A stretch of DNA of 60,636 nt from Rhizobium sp. R635 (GTDB lineage Bacteria; Pseudomonadota; Alphaproteobacteria; Rhizobiales; Rhizobiaceae), in contig NZ_LOKX01000022.1 of assembly GCF_002211285.1 (NCBI RefSeq), forward strand, positions 1-60,636, in the 5' to 3' direction. This document shows, one piece after another, positions 59,758 to 60,636 of the stretch. A program made the position numbers and the translations under genes. Position 1 is the stretch's first letter. Every line of letters begins with the position of its first letter. A model generated the notes under the pieces. The model saw nothing but the letters and a program-made list of their open reading frames with translations, did no database searches and was not told the origin of the DNA.

Positions 59758-60372
59758 TCAAGCCTGGATGACAACGACCCTGGCGCCGACTTCGACGCGG
59801 CTATAGAGGTCGATCACGTCATGGTTCATCATGCGGATACAGCCGCTCGACATGGCGAGACCGATCGATTGCGGCTGGTTGGTGCCGTGAATGCGGAAAT
59901 GCGTGTCACCGCCGCCGCGATAGAGATACATCGCCCGTGCGCCGAGCGGATTGTTCGGGCCGCCCGGCATGCCGCCGGCAAGCTTGCGATAGCGCTCTTC
60001 GCGGCGCTGCATATTCTCAGTGGGCGTCCAGCTCGGCCACTCGGCCTTGCGCCCGATATAAGCGTCACCGGCAAATGCCAGCCCTTCGCGGCCGACACCG
60101 ACGCCGTAGCGCATCGCCCGGCCGCCCCCGAGGACATAGTAGGCACGACGCGCCGGCGTATCGACGACGATCGTGCCCGCAGCGTGGTTGGTTTCGTAAG
60201 CCACTTCCTGACGGCGAAGCTCCGGCTTGATCTTGTCGATCGGCACCTGCTTCAACGGAAATTTTTCGTCCGGAAGCGCGGCGTAGTTCGTCTGGCTGTT
60301 CAAACCGGTCGAAGAGCAGCCGGCGACAAAAAGAGGAAGAGCAATCAGGAAGCCCCGGCGCGAGATCGTCAT
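59758..60372 (-). CDS. L,D-transpeptidase (YkuD family)
   Basis: A 204-residue cell-envelope enzyme that forms 3-3 peptidoglycan crosslinks or attaches proteins to peptidoglycan. The N-terminus (MTISRRGFLIALPLFVAGCSS) has a twin-arginine-like start and a lipobox (VAGC), so it may be a lipoprotein. The YkuD domain (about 60-200) has the catalytic pair H162 in IHGTNQPQSIG and C178 in SSGCIRM. It is alone, convergent with the EamA gene. Confidence 0.9.
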   Translation of the reverse strand: MTISRRGFLIALPLFVAGCSSTGLNSQTNYAALPDEKFPLKQVPIDKIKPELRRQEVAYETNHAAGTIVVDTPARRAYYVLGGGRAMRYGVGVGREGLAFAGDAYIGRKAEWPSWTPTENMQRREERYRKLAGGMPGGPNNPLGARAMYLYRGGGDTHFRIHGTNQPQSIGLAMSSGCIRMMNHDVIDLYSRVEVGARVVVIQA

Positions 60373-60509
60373 AAATGTGTCCTTAGTGCGTCAACACGAT
60401 GTCGCAAGCTAAGGAAATTATGGTTAACGAACGGCTAACAACGGACTTCAGCCGGCGATCACAAAGGCGTCAGCCCCATGAAAATTGCCGGCTGTGACGA
60501 CAATCCGCC

Positions 60510-60636
60510 TCACATATTCGGATAGACCGGCCCCTCGCCGCCCTGCGGCGGCACCCAGTTGATGTTCTGGTTGGGGTCCTTGATGTCGCAGGTCTTGCAG
60601 TGCACGCAGTTCTGGGCGTTGATGACGAAGGTCTCC
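60510..60636 (-). CDS. electron-transfer-flavoprotein:ubiquinone oxidoreductase, C-terminal end (partial)
   Basis: The last 41 codons and the stop of a leftward gene that begins outside the window. [20 protein letters not shown] and VYPNM at the end match the C-terminal 4Fe-4S ligands and tail of ETF-QO, which passes electrons from acyl-CoA and amino-acid dehydrogenases (via ETF) to ubiquinone. Two cysteine ligands of the cluster are visible (CVHCKTC). The start is not in view. Confidence 0.9.
   Translation of the reverse strand, partial: ETFVINAQNCVHCKTCDIKDPNQNINWVPPQGGEGPVYPNM

Overview
The window is a GC-rich chromosomal segment from a Rhizobium-type alphaproteobacterium (R. etli / R. 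leguminosarum group). This rests on protein content: a 744-residue Rel, a RopA-type porin, DUF3563 and DUF1127 miniproteins, an iolR-iolC-iolD-iolE-iolB locus, a cluster resembling the rhizobial LPS-core galacturonosyltransferase (rgt) genes, and RIME-like palindromic repeats. No plasmid, phage, CRISPR or insertion-sequence gene was recognised. All calls come from reading the sequence; no database search was run.

Layout. 1-8.9 kb: an HD-domain hydrolase and a MOSC protein, then a leftward housekeeping run (acpS, lepB, rnc, era, recO) in which a Crp/Fnr regulator and a single-domain response regulator sit between era and recO. 9-14.6 kb: DUF3563 miniprotein, rel, rpoZ, an NYN-domain protein, smpB, dapA. 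14.8-21 kb: soluble lytic transglycosylase, alpha/beta hydrolase, porin, tRNA-Ser(GCU) and a ferredoxin-reductase-type flavoprotein. 21-29.3 kb: inositol catabolism, with a divergent Gfo/Idh/MocA dehydrogenase and GGAA-N6-TT[T/C]C sites that fit IolR control. 29.4-39.4 kb: accessory genes (DUF1127, AraC and LysR regulators, a Cys-rich miniprotein, a MATE pump, two PilZ proteins, a host-attachment-type protein, an aminotransferase, a Sel1 protein, DUF2147, an intact toxin-antitoxin pair). 39.4-43.7 kb: AMP nucleosidase, then an ECF42-type sigma factor module with three tandem YCII/DGPF proteins. 43.6-50.4 kb: flippase-like protein and four glycosyltransferases (three GT-C, one GT2). 50.5-51 kb: an antitoxin whose toxin gene is broken. 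51-60.6 kb: a putrescine-type aminotransferase divergent from a glutamine-synthetase-like gene, diacylglycerol kinase, two transporters, mgtE, an Lrp regulator, an L,D-transpeptidase and the 3' end of an ETF-ubiquinone oxidoreductase gene.

The most notable signals are: (i) a symmetric TGTCGA-N16-TCGACA element that reads as an ECF42-type promoter on both strands, plus a second tandem copy exactly 60 bp on, together placing a small membrane protein, three DGPF proteins and the sigma factor in one putative autoregulated unit; (ii) reciprocal gene remnants showing that the glycosyltransferase cluster arose by tandem duplication of a [flippase / GT2 / GT-C] block; (iii) an orphaned ParD-type antitoxin with an intact 11-bp-arm operator and a frameshifted, internally deleted parE; (iv) overlapping alternative hairpins directly in front of mgtE; (v) a Cys-rich 53-residue protein next to an AraC regulator that itself has a Cys cluster.
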